This document shows positions 27,413 through 35,289 of a stretch of 64,000 bases of DNA, piece after piece. How positions within the stretch are numbered: position 1 is the first letter of the stretch; each line of letters begins with the position of its first letter. This stretch comes from Thalassoglobus polymorphus. GTDB taxonomy: Bacteria > Planctomycetota > Planctomycetia > Planctomycetales > Planctomycetaceae. The position numbers were made by a program, and so were the translations under genes. The notes under the pieces were generated by a model. The model searched no databases. It was not told where the DNA came from and saw only the letters and a list, made by a program, of their open reading frames with translations. The DNA is taken from the NCBI RefSeq assembly GCF_007744255.1, contig NZ_CP036267.1, positions 1,178,001 to 1,242,000 on the forward strand, in the 5' to 3' direction.

Positions 27413-27817
27413 ATGTCCAAAATAATTTTCGTGAATCTCCCTGTCTCCGATCTCAACGCGTCGATGGCTTTTTACGAGGCTCTCGGATTCGAGAACAACC
27501 CGCAATTCACAGACGACACGGCAGCCTGCATGGTTTGGAGCGAGGCAATCTTCGTGATGCTGCTGACTCACGATAAATGGAAGACATTCACCAACCGGCC
27601 GATTTCACCCATAACCACCAGTGAGGTGATGTTATGCCTGTCGTGTGAGAGCCGCGAAATTGTTGACGAATTGAACGACACCGCAGAGGAGAATGGAGGA
27701 ACTGCAGACATCAACCCGAAACAGGATCACGGCTTCATGTACAACCGCAATTTGGCGGACTTGGATGGGCATGTCTGGGAAATGATGTGGATGGACCCAG
27801 CTGCAATGACAAACTGA
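27413..27817 (+). CDS. VOC (glyoxalase/bleomycin-resistance-like) protein
   Basis: A 134-residue VOC-superfamily protein starting MSKIIFVNLPVSDLNASMAFYEALGFENNPQF, the classic first beta-alpha-beta module. It ends MYNRNLADLDGHVWEMMWMDPA, the second-module DxxGHxWE motif. The ATG at 27413 has GGAAGA 6 nt upstream; the longer frame starts in a repeat and is not credible. This single-chain size is typical of the PhnB/glyoxalase-like subgroup. Reaction not assigned. Stand-alone gene. Confidence 0.85.
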   Translation: MSKIIFVNLPVSDLNASMAFYEALGFENNPQFTDDTAACMVWSEAIFVMLLTHDKWKTFTNRPISPITTSEVMLCLSCESREIVDELNDTAEENGGTADINPKQDHGFMYNRNLADLDGHVWEMMWMDPAAMTN

Positions 27818-28009
27818 CACGATTGGAAGGGGAGGGGACTTGATGCTGGAATTGGAATTGCCTTCACGAGGCGGCAAGTTTGGTCCCGAGCCGTTTGAAA
27901 GTTTCGAAGGGGACGTGAAGCGATGAGCGTAATGCACCCGCTTGAAAGTCAAATGCGGTTCGTTTCACGGTCGGTCCTGGCTCGCTTGAAATTCAAGTGA
28001 GTCGCTTTG

Positions 28010-28516
28010 TTACTTTGGCTTGTTCGTGTCAGGAGCGAAAGTGCCCGCAGGAAGAACAACAGGCCGGATGTTCTCTAAGAATTCCTTTGCACGGTAGCCG
28101 GGATCGATGAAGTCGATGAGTCGATACGAGAAAATTTTTCCGCCACCGACCTGCCCGTCATCCAAATGCTCTGTGAGGACAAACCTGGAGTTCTTAGCGT
28201 GTTCATTCTCTAGTTCGAACGTGTACAGGAGGTCGCCGTCTTGTTTTTTTGGGTGGACAGGACACCGGAGGATTCGCCCATGTTCGCCCCACACATCGAG
28301 CGTACCTCCGCGAACGAACGGGAACCGTGGGTTGACTTCTTCTGGGTCATTCTTCGTGCTGACGCGAATCGTAAAGCGAGTCGTCTCGTCATCGAGTGGC
28401 TTCATGGTGACTCCTTTTTCACCAGCAAGTTCTGGAGTCACGTCGATATGTAGTGTTATTGCAGACGCGGTCTGTGAGAAAGTAAAAGCGAAAGCGAAGA
28501 TGAGTGGTCGAAGCAT
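28010..28516 (-). CDS. secreted hypothetical protein
   Basis: A 168-residue protein with a clear Sec signal (MLRPLIFAFAFTFSQTASA) and a mature beta-rich part (ITLHIDVTPELAGEKGVTMKPLDDETTRFTIRVSTKNDPEE...). GGAG lies 9 nt before the ATG. No named domain is recognised; the alternation of charged and hydrophobic residues suggests a small Ig-like or beta-sandwich fold. The upstream gap 28517-28863 contains no feature I can support. Confidence 0.6.
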   Translation of the reverse strand: MLRPLIFAFAFTFSQTASAITLHIDVTPELAGEKGVTMKPLDDETTRFTIRVSTKNDPEEVNPRFPFVRGGTLDVWGEHGRILRCPVHPKKQDGDLLYTFELENEHAKNSRFVLTEHLDDGQVGGGKIFSYRLIDFIDPGYRAKEFLENIRPVVLPAGTFAPDTNKPK

Positions 28517-28863
28517 GTCACGTCTCCATTGGAGGGTGTGGGAAGTCGTCGTGCCTGAAAAGACGCGGGAGGCGACATGATTGTTCCGACAACTTCATCA
28601 ACTTCGAGCACAAATCTTGGATTGAACAGAATTTTCTACCAAGCCCGGAGGGGCTCAACCGTACGTCGATGCTCTCTCTTCGTCGAATGCATGCGATGAA
28701 AACTCTTCTCAATACGATCCAATTCTTCGTGAGCCTGAAGCGATGAGTGAAACTCCCCCAGCCAGTTCAGACCGGGGGAATTCATCATTACGATGATTTC
28801 ACGAGCCACAAACCGGGTGACGCACGGATGGCGATTCCAGGTTTGTTCAGGCATAGAGATTTC

Positions 28864-29970
28864 TTACGCTGCTGCGGCGTCGGTTTCTTCGCCTGAGTGA
28901 GTTTGGCCGAGGTAATGTTTGAGGAGAGCTTTTGCACCGGTACGGCCGTCAGGAACGCCATCCCATTGGTGGGCTTCTACGCACTCCAGGACGTGTTGAG
29001 CAACACGCAGGGCAGCCAGTCCGTGAGCACCACTCACAACGGGTTGGTGGCGGTGCCGGACGCAATCTACAAACGATGAGAGCTCTGCTGTCAATGCGTC
29101 GGTATCTGTCGCCTGGAACTGATGGCTCTCGATGAAACCTCCGAAGACTTGTGGTTTCAGGTCGTCCACTGCTTGAATTCCTGCCTGAGCCAGCTCAAAC
29201 GGGAGTTGTCCGGATTGCATCATCTCACTTGGTGAGAACGTCTGAACGGTTCTTGCAGTCAGGTCCGCAATCGCACAACCGGCATCGGACCAGCATTGGA
29301 TTGTCCGGGCTGGCTGAGGGGTGACGCGGTTGACGGTCAGGTCAGCGATGCAGCCGTTCGGGAAAGTCAGTCTTGCCTGAACGACATCTTCATGACCACC
29401 AACGAGGCTGACGCCGAAGGCTTCAACGCGTGACGGCATTTCTTGGGTGAGCGACAAACAGAGTTCGATATCGTGGATCATCAAGTCGTGAACGACGCCG
29501 ATGTCCATGGAACGAAATGCATACGGGCTGACCCGTTCGGTGCGGAGATATTTTGGTTCGCTCGTCCAGTCGGCAAGTTGCTGAAATCCGGGATTGAAGC
29601 GTTCAATGTGACCAACCTGAAGCGGGATTCCATGCTCCTGAGCCAGACGAACAAGGACTTCTCCATCTTCAACTTTCGAAGTGAGCGGCTTCTCCATCAG
29701 AACAGGGACACTATTACTGAGAAAGGCTTCGCCCACCTTGCGATGCAGGAAGGTCGGAACGACCACGGAAACGGCATCTACCGATTTCAACAAAGTGCGA
29801 TAGTCGTTTGTCCAATCGCAACCGCAGGCTTCGGCAACAGCCAGTCCCTGTTTTTCATTCGGTTCAGCAACTGCAACAAGTTCGACTCCCTCCATTTCAG
29901 AGAGAATGCGTGCGTGATGACGTCCCAGGGCACCCACGCCCACGACTGCTAATTTGAGAGATTCGTTCAT
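28864..29970 (-). CDS. Gfo/Idh/MocA family oxidoreductase (possible GnnA-type)
   Basis: A 368-residue NAD(P)-dependent sugar oxidoreductase. The Rossmann motif is VVGVGALGRHHARIL, and the catalytic lysine lies in the VLMEKPLT segment, followed by QVGHIERFNPGFQQL and a central DIGVVHDLMIHDIEL motif. It is the last gene of the Skp-LpxC-LpxA run on the minus strand. That context suggests action on a UDP-sugar in lipid A synthesis, for example a GnnA-like UDP-GlcNAc 3-dehydrogenase, but no GnnB aminotransferase is nearby. A family A repeat separates it from lpxA. Confidence 0.85.
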   Translation of the reverse strand: MNESLKLAVVGVGALGRHHARILSEMEGVELVAVAEPNEKQGLAVAEACGCDWTNDYRTLLKSVDAVSVVVPTFLHRKVGEAFLSNSVPVLMEKPLTSKVEDGEVLVRLAQEHGIPLQVGHIERFNPGFQQLADWTSEPKYLRTERVSPYAFRSMDIGVVHDLMIHDIELCLSLTQEMPSRVEAFGVSLVGGHEDVVQARLTFPNGCIADLTVNRVTPQPARTIQCWSDAGCAIADLTARTVQTFSPSEMMQSGQLPFELAQAGIQAVDDLKPQVFGGFIESHQFQATDTDALTAELSSFVDCVRHRHQPVVSGAHGLAALRVAQHVLECVEAHQWDGVPDGRTGAKALLKHYLGQTHSGEETDAAAA

Positions 29971-30032
29971 GATTCAGACTACGTTTTAAACGTGAGACAC
30001 TTGAGATGTGTCGCTAGTGCATTGTTGAAAGT

Positions 30033-30100
30033 TGTATGTACTCCGTCTCGTGGAAACGGCTGAGCAATCACATGAGAAGTGATCGTCGCAAATCCACGAA
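30033..30100 (+). repeat. Family A repeat, diverged copy
   Basis: CTCCGTCTCGTGGAAACGG then CATGAGAAGTGATCG; similar to the 56921 copy. It lies inside the lpxA-oxidoreductase gap. Confidence 0.45.
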
Positions 30101-30111
30101 GGTGAAATGTT

Positions 30112-30969
30112 CTAAGCCGACTTCTTTTGGTTCTCTTTTGATTCGACCAAAGGAGTTGTTCTGGCGGCTTCGCGTGCTCGGCCCATCCGACCTGCACGCT
30201 GCTTCTCAATGGCATCTAATAAGATGACAAGTTCGATTGGGAAGATCCCTTCGAGCTCTTGCTGGAAGTGGTCTTTGACAAAAGCCAGGGACTTGTGCTC
30301 GCGGTATAAGAGTCGTTGTGCCTTGCGGATGACTTTGATTGAAGTGTCCGGGATCCCCGACCGCTTCATGCCGATGAGATTCACTGTGCGGATTTGTGGG
30401 TTATCACTTCCTGCAGACATCATGTATGGGGGGATATCGGTGGGGACCCGGCAGCCTCCACTTACGAAGGCGAGCGAGCCGATGGTTGCAAAGTGATGTA
30501 CAACAGAGTTCCCCGAAATGATCGCCCGGTCGTGAACGTGAACATGCCCACCCAGAAGAACTCCGTTGACCAGCATGGTGTTATTGTAGAGGTGGCAGTT
30601 GTGAGCCACGTGAGCATTTGCCATCAGCAAATTGCTGTTTCCGATCCGTGTGATGCCATCTTCTTTCTCGGCTCCGCGATTGACAGTCACCCCTTCACGA
30701 AAGTGGTTGCTGTCTCCAATCACCACTTCGGTCGGAGCCCCGTCGGCGTAGCTGTAGTCTTGGGGTTCGGCTCCGATCACAGAATTCGGCCAGAACCGAT
30801 TTTCGTTGCCTATTGTTGTGTGCCCAGTGATTGTCACGTGGCTATCGAGGATGCAGCGATCGCCGAGAGTGACATTCGGCCCGACATAACAGAATGGCCC
30901 AATAGTCACATCTTCGCCCAGTTGAGCATTTTGATCGACATGTGCGAGGGGGGAAATGGTTGTCGGCAT
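30112..30969 (-). CDS. lpxA: UDP-N-acetylglucosamine O-acyltransferase LpxA
   Basis: A protein of 285 aa built of hexapeptide repeats (left-handed beta-helix), beginning ISPLAHVDQNAQLGEDVTIGPFCYVGPNVTLGDRC. The catalytic-His block MANAHVAHNCHLYNNTMLVNGVLLGGHVHV matches the LpxA pattern, as does RTVNLIGMKRSGI. It transfers a 3-hydroxyacyl chain from ACP to UDP-GlcNAc, the first step of lipid A synthesis. ATG 30969 (MPTTISP) has AGGA 8 nt upstream and is preferred to 30978. Follows lpxC by about 30 bp, an operon. Confidence 0.93.
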   Translation of the reverse strand: MPTTISPLAHVDQNAQLGEDVTIGPFCYVGPNVTLGDRCILDSHVTITGHTTIGNENRFWPNSVIGAEPQDYSYADGAPTEVVIGDSNHFREGVTVNRGAEKEDGITRIGNSNLLMANAHVAHNCHLYNNTMLVNGVLLGGHVHVHDRAIISGNSVVHHFATIGSLAFVSGGCRVPTDIPPYMMSAGSDNPQIRTVNLIGMKRSGIPDTSIKVIRKAQRLLYREHKSLAFVKDHFQQELEGIFPIELVILLDAIEKQRAGRMGRAREAARTTPLVESKENQKKSA

Positions 30970-31002
30970 GATCGTCATCCTGGCGGAGTTGAAGACACAG
31001 TT

Positions 31003-31938
31003 CTAACTGGCTGCGCGGTGCTGAGATGGAGGAGTGAAGCACGAAGTCGGCAGCGGAATCGTCGCTGGAGCATTCGACTGGATCATCTGTTCGCGAATTT
31101 TGCGAATTATGGCATGGTTGGTTCGATGCCCGGATTGTGTGGCAATGAATCGTCCTGCCAGACGACAGCCCAGGAGTGCAAAATCTCCGAGGCAATCGAG
31201 GGCTTTATGGCGTGCGCACTCGTTTGGGAAACGAAGACTGTTTTCGATCAGTCCCTGATCACTAAAAACGAGCACATTCTGTGGGGTCGCCCGCTTGCCA
31301 ATTCCGTTGGCCTGCAGGGTCTTTACCTCTGATTCAAGGACAAATGTCCGGCATGAGGCAAGTTCCCGTTCGAAAAGCTCAGGTGTGATTTGCGTCTGAA
31401 ACGACTGACGTCCGATCGGACCATCTCCATAATCGAGGATGAAACCGATCTCATATTCTGATGTTTTCGGTGGCTGGGCACCAATTCCGATATTTTCGAC
31501 TTCGGTGACCATCAATGTTTGATCGACGACAAAGCACTTTCGCGGAGAGTCTTGTGAAACAATCCCTGCTTTCAGGAGTGACTCGACAAATGCCAGACTT
31601 GATCCATCGCAACCAGGGGGTTCCGGAGCGTTGAGGCGAATCAGGCAGTTATCAATTTGAAGTCCGGCCAAAGCTGCCATCACATGCTCGATCACAGAGA
31701 CTGATGCCTCTTGATGAGCAATGACCGTACAGCGAGGCTTTGGGACGACATACTCGATCAAAGCTGGAATACGAACTGAGCTATTGAGGTCGACTCTTTC
31801 AAAAACAATCCCGTGATCGGGATCTGCTGGACAAAACTCCAGAGTCACGTCGATTCCGCCGAACAATCCAAACCCGGACACCTGAACGGGGCGGGCGATG
31901 GTATTTTGCAAGCGTTGCGAAAAATCCTGCACGTGCAC
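31003..31938 (-). CDS. lpxC: UDP-3-O-acyl-N-acetylglucosamine deacetylase LpxC
   Basis: A 311-residue protein with LpxC hallmarks: TIARPVQVSGFGLFGG at the start, SVIEHVMAALAGLQIDN (zinc His), PPGCDGSSLAFVE, RTFVLESEV, and ARHKALDCLGDFALLG (second zinc His and Asp). It performs the committed deacetylation in lipid A synthesis and is zinc dependent. It is a single-domain protein, not fused to FabZ. Two GTG codons (31938 and 31932) are candidate starts; AAGGA spacing slightly favours the second. Between skp and lpxA. Confidence 0.93.
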   Translation of the reverse strand: MHVQDFSQRLQNTIARPVQVSGFGLFGGIDVTLEFCPADPDHGIVFERVDLNSSVRIPALIEYVVPKPRCTVIAHQEASVSVIEHVMAALAGLQIDNCLIRLNAPEPPGCDGSSLAFVESLLKAGIVSQDSPRKCFVVDQTLMVTEVENIGIGAQPPKTSEYEIGFILDYGDGPIGRQSFQTQITPELFERELASCRTFVLESEVKTLQANGIGKRATPQNVLVFSDQGLIENSLRFPNECARHKALDCLGDFALLGCRLAGRFIATQSGHRTNHAIIRKIREQMIQSNAPATIPLPTSCFTPPSQHRAAS

Positions 31939-31997
31939 TTTTCCTTGAGCGGATGATCAGGCGAGACAATACAATTGAAAGAGGAGAACCGGATCGA

Positions 31998-32624
31998 CTA
32001 TTGAGCACTCGGAGTTGATGGAGCGGCTGCCTGTTTTTGCTCGCGACGCCACTGCTCATTAAGGTAGTTCAAAATCGGATCAGTGAGGTCGTCACGATTT
32101 CGATGGTAGAGAACCTGCTGGTTGAGCCCTTCCACGATTTCTTGTGGATTGTCAGCTGACGCGACTCCCGATCGGTCAAAGCGAAGAATCAGCGAATAGT
32201 TATAGTACCGAGCGTACTTGTCGACAGCGTTCCGCGTTTCAAGGTACAGGTCTTTGTAGAGTTCTGCTTCCTGTCGCATGAACTCACGTTGATTTTTGAG
32301 TTGAGCCTTCTTGAGACTCGCTTCAATCGAGAGGAGCTGGCCTTCAAGTTTTTCGAATTCTGGGCTGCCGCTTGTCAGAGCTTTCATTTGCTCTTGAATT
32401 TTGCGGCCTTCCTCAACCTGAGTTTTCATCCCAGTTTCACTTTGAGTGATTTGCTCCTGGAGTGCCTCGGTGAGAGCTTTGAACTTCTCGTAGTTTTTGA
32501 AAACATGCGCCATGTCGATCAGGCCGACCTGGTGGTTCTTGACTTGAGGCGACTCAGCGAATGTCGTTGAGGCCTGAACTGCAACTAGAATGAGTGCAGC
32601 GAGAGAGAGGTTGAGATATCGCAC
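31998..32624 (-). CDS. Skp/OmpH family periplasmic chaperone
   Basis: An OmpH-family protein: signal peptide (VRYLNLSLAALILVAVQASTTFA), then VGLIDMAHVFKNYEKFKALTEALQEQI and a long coiled coil to about residue 130, and a C-terminal globular part ending in an Ala/Gln-rich tail. Skp-type chaperones carry unfolded outer-membrane proteins across the periplasm. GTG 32624 with upstream GGAG gives a normal signal peptide; an ATG at 32705 would add 27 atypical residues. First gene of the skp-lpxC-lpxA-oxidoreductase cluster. Confidence 0.85.
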   Translation of the reverse strand: MRYLNLSLAALILVAVQASTTFAESPQVKNHQVGLIDMAHVFKNYEKFKALTEALQEQITQSETGMKTQVEEGRKIQEQMKALTSGSPEFEKLEGQLLSIEASLKKAQLKNQREFMRQEAELYKDLYLETRNAVDKYARYYNYSLILRFDRSGVASADNPQEIVEGLNQQVLYHRNRDDLTDPILNYLNEQWRREQKQAAAPSTPSAQ

Positions 32625-32892
32625 AGCGTTTGCACTCCATTGCAAAAATTGGTTGATCGCCCCGCAATCTTCAGCAGTGGGGACGCTTCCTGATGAACAC
32701 TTCATGTGATTTCAGAAAGCTGGAACTGAGATTTCGAACTGATCCGCAGGCCTGGGTTCATCTAATGTTCATTAAGGATGAAATTCTTCACTGCAAAGGC
32801 CATCAGACAAATTCTAAATCAAGCGCATTCTCCAATGATCAAGAAAACGGGTCAAGACGAGTTTTGTGATCCTTCATGAAAATTTCATTGCG

Positions 32893-32934
32893 CAAAAAGA
32901 AATCCTCACTGAAAAAGTGTTCAGTGAGGATTTC
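32893..32934 (-). terminator. intrinsic terminator of Cys-rich protein gene
   Basis: Perfect 15-bp stem GAAATCCTCACTGAA / TTCAGTGAGGATTTC with a 6-nt loop. On the minus strand it is followed by TTTTTG. It lies about 130 bp past the stop at 33063, in the gap 32625-33062. Confidence 0.85.
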
Positions 32935-33062
32935 TAAAGCTTTCAACCAAAACTCAGGTGGTCGAACCGTTCCGGTGAGACAGTTTTTGTTGATGCCTGC
33001 AAGATCAGTGATCTGTATCAATGACTGCGGCATGCTCTCTGTCAAAGAAAACGGTAACGATA

Positions 33063-33446
33063 TTAGAGAGTTTCTGGTGGTGGAGCTGGTGCGTCCTGTG
33101 GTGCTGCTGGCACTTCTTCGGTCACAGTTGTTGTGCCTGAAGTTGGGCATGCGCCAGTTGCACAAGGTGATGCAACGCCACAAGGTGATGAAACGCCGCA
33201 TGGTGAGCTTCCGCATGGGCTAGCACAAGGAGTTGCACACGGGCTTTGGTGGCAAGACTTCACACGTGGTGTGCGACAAGTTTTGACGCGTGGAGTGCGG
33301 CAAGTTTTGACACGTGGTGCTTTGTAGCACTTTGTTCGCGTTTGGCGAACATTGCAGCAGTCCTTGCGACCTGCTTCGGCGGAATCGGTTGTCACTGCCA
33401 AAACGAGTGCAGCAACTGCAAACAAGCTCAGAAGTTTACGAGTCAT
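33063..33446 (-). CDS. secreted Cys-rich repeat protein
   Basis: A 127-residue protein: signal peptide (MTRKLLSLFAVAALVLAVTTDSAEA), CC pair, three tandem RVK(T/S)C(R/H) octads (APRVKTCRTPRVKTCRTPRVKSCHQ), then a run of short SPCG/TPCA units (CATPCASPCGSSPCGVSSPCGVASPCATGACP), and a Pro/Ala-rich acidic tail. The spaced Cys suggest disulfide crosslinking or metal binding outside the cytoplasm; planctomycetes have proteinaceous, disulfide-rich walls, but a wall role is only inferred. The tandem units are also repeated at DNA level. Confidence 0.8.
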   Translation of the reverse strand: MTRKLLSLFAVAALVLAVTTDSAEAGRKDCCNVRQTRTKCYKAPRVKTCRTPRVKTCRTPRVKSCHQSPCATPCASPCGSSPCGVSSPCGVASPCATGACPTSGTTTVTEEVPAAPQDAPAPPPETL

Positions 33447-33787
33447 TATTTTCTACTCCGAATGAACATCTTCCTCAGGGATTCGCAAAATGTCGCCACA
33501 CCGGTCCTGAGTTCTCTACCCGGGTAGCTAAGCGTGATATTTCGAATCCTTCGTCTTGGCAAACATTGCCGGTCACGCTGAATTGAATGAATAGGTAGTT
33601 TAGGGGCATCGAAATGTCAAACCTCAGAGGCTCGTATTTTGAGAAGCAAATTGGAGTTTTTGGACGAAAGCCCAATATTCTGTACGTTTGACCACTTTGT
33701 GTGGGGGCGTTACGGCTGAAGAATTAATTATCAAAAACTTGAGCAATTTGGGGCGCTTGCGATGTTTATGACGTATGTTTGGGATGT

Positions 33788-33979
33788 TTACGTGTCATAT
33801 TCGCCATAATCGGTCCAGCTTGCCGGATCGATTGTGACGCGGAGTAGAATTCCACCGTCCGCTTTGAAAGTAGTGCTGAATCCGACTGAAGTTACTGCCC
33901 TATCCACGCCGACAATGTACATCAGGTGATTGAGACTGTTCAGTCCGGGGGTGCCTCCCCGGAGGATTGCAAGATGCGA
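33788..33979 (-). pseudogene. unrecognised coding remnant without start
   Basis: A 63-codon open stretch ends at TAA 33788 and reads HLAILRGGTPGLNSLNHLMYIVGVDRAV....GGILLRVTIDPASWTDYGEYDT. It looks like real protein (hydrophobic core pattern, balanced composition), but has no ATG/GTG/TTG before an upstream in-frame TGA. It is probably the end of a decayed gene. Family not identified. It lies in the long gap 33447-34386, where nothing else was seen except a small hairpin near 34337-34353. Confidence 0.4.
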
Positions 33980-34386
33980 TCAGCTGAATAGGAGAGGTCA
34001 CCGAAAGGGGGGAGTTCACAATTTTTGGTGAACGTAAGAGGAAGGCAGACAAGATGTCCGCTTTCTTCTTTGTTTCAACGGGGGTTGGGACTCAAGGGGG
34101 ATTTCTTCACTTGTGAGTCGGATGATGCCAACATTGCGTTAGCTCATTTGGACTTCCTCTTCAATGGCGTTTTACATGTTACTGCATGGGTATCGCAACA
34201 AACTTTGTTGCGGGCACAGTAACTAACTTGTGCGTGATTTTTACCTGAGACAAACCCCATAACTGACGCTGGTTTATGCCATGGACCCACGGGCTAGGAG
34301 AGCCGGCCTTGTGTCAAACCTTGGGGTGAAGATCTGGAGCAGTATTCCTGCTCTGACCCAGACAGATTGTGATTGGAGAGCCCGCA

Positions 34387-34959
34387 ATGAGGACGATCTT
34401 CACTACTGGTCAAGTCGCTAAGATTTGCAAAGTTGCACCACGTACTGTGAGTAAGTGGTTCGACTCAGGACGACTCCGAGGGTACCGGATTCCCGGTTCC
34501 CAGGACCGTCGCATTCCCCGCGAGCACTTGATCCGGTTCCTGAAAGAACACGGTATGCCACTCGGTGAACTTGAAGACGAAGCAATGGGCAAACTTTTGC
34601 TCGTTGGCGTTGATAGTACCGTACGTGGCGGATTGGAAGGAGTTCTTCCAATTGAAGACTTTAAAGTAGAACTTGCCGCAAGTGGATTTGAAGCTGGAAT
34701 CCAGGCTGAGTCACTGCATCCCGATTGCGTTGTCGTTGACTTCGCAATGGGCCGCAACGAAGCCTTGATGATTGCTCAGAATCTGCGAAAAAACACCGAC
34801 TACACTGATACTGTACTGATCGCTCTTTTGAGTGATGAGGACACTGCAAGTGGCTTCGACAGAACAATTTTCAACGAAACTTTTCGTAAACCGTTCGATG
34901 CTGCCCTTCTTGCTGAACGTATTCGGACGTTGGTCAGTCGTCGTAAGACGCTTGCGTAA
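34387..34959 (+). CDS. HTH (excisionase-type) - receiver domain regulator
   Basis: A 190-residue regulator. The N-terminus RTIFTTGQVAKICKVAPRTVSKWFDSGRLRGYRIPGSQDRRIPREHLIRFLKEHGM is an excisionase/MerR-like winged helix (about 1-60). The C-terminus (about 68-188) is a response-regulator receiver fold with the phospho-acceptor Asp in CVVVDFAMG and the conserved Lys in TFRKPFD. The first acidic pair is reduced to VD. GGAG lies 7 nt before ATG 34387. It should bind DNA under phosphorylation or partner control; target unknown. No histidine kinase nearby. Confidence 0.85.
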   Translation: MRTIFTTGQVAKICKVAPRTVSKWFDSGRLRGYRIPGSQDRRIPREHLIRFLKEHGMPLGELEDEAMGKLLLVGVDSTVRGGLEGVLPIEDFKVELAASGFEAGIQAESLHPDCVVVDFAMGRNEALMIAQNLRKNTDYTDTVLIALLSDEDTASGFDRTIFNETFRKPFDAALLAERIRTLVSRRKTLA

Positions 34960-34965
34960 GCTGCC

Positions 34966-34987
34966 CCGGCTTTGGAAACAAAGCCGG
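34966..34987 (+). terminator. hairpin just after HTH-receiver gene
   Basis: Perfect 9-bp stem CCGGCTTTG / CAAAGCCGG with a tetraloop, 7 bp past the stop codon. No T-run, so efficiency is uncertain. Nothing further is seen between it and 35200. Confidence 0.5.
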
Positions 34988-35289
34988 ACTTGCGAAGTGT
35001 CGGGCGTTTCGCTGACCTGTCGTCATGGATGACAATCCGATGGCGAGTTCAACAAGTGAATCATGCATTTCAGAATGCTGAACAACGAATCGTGGAAGCT
35101 TGAACCAAAGCGAAATCGACTGATTTCGTGGGTCCACCACTTCAGAACTATGGGGAGTTCTGATAACGTCTTGAGTCGAGATTGACTTTGCGTTGAGGTG
35201 ACCAGGATGAAATTTTTCACTTTTGACTTGTTGTGAATAAATTTGTTGCAGTTCGCCAATATTTACAGGATGGAATTCCGGACTCGTTT

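Noticed and set aside
28636-28854. 72-codon minus-strand frame after the oxidoreductase gene
   Set aside because: No ribosome site and no protein-like pattern; left as unassigned gap.
30394-31332. 312-codon plus-strand frame
   Set aside because: Antisense to lpxA and lpxC, both firmly identified.
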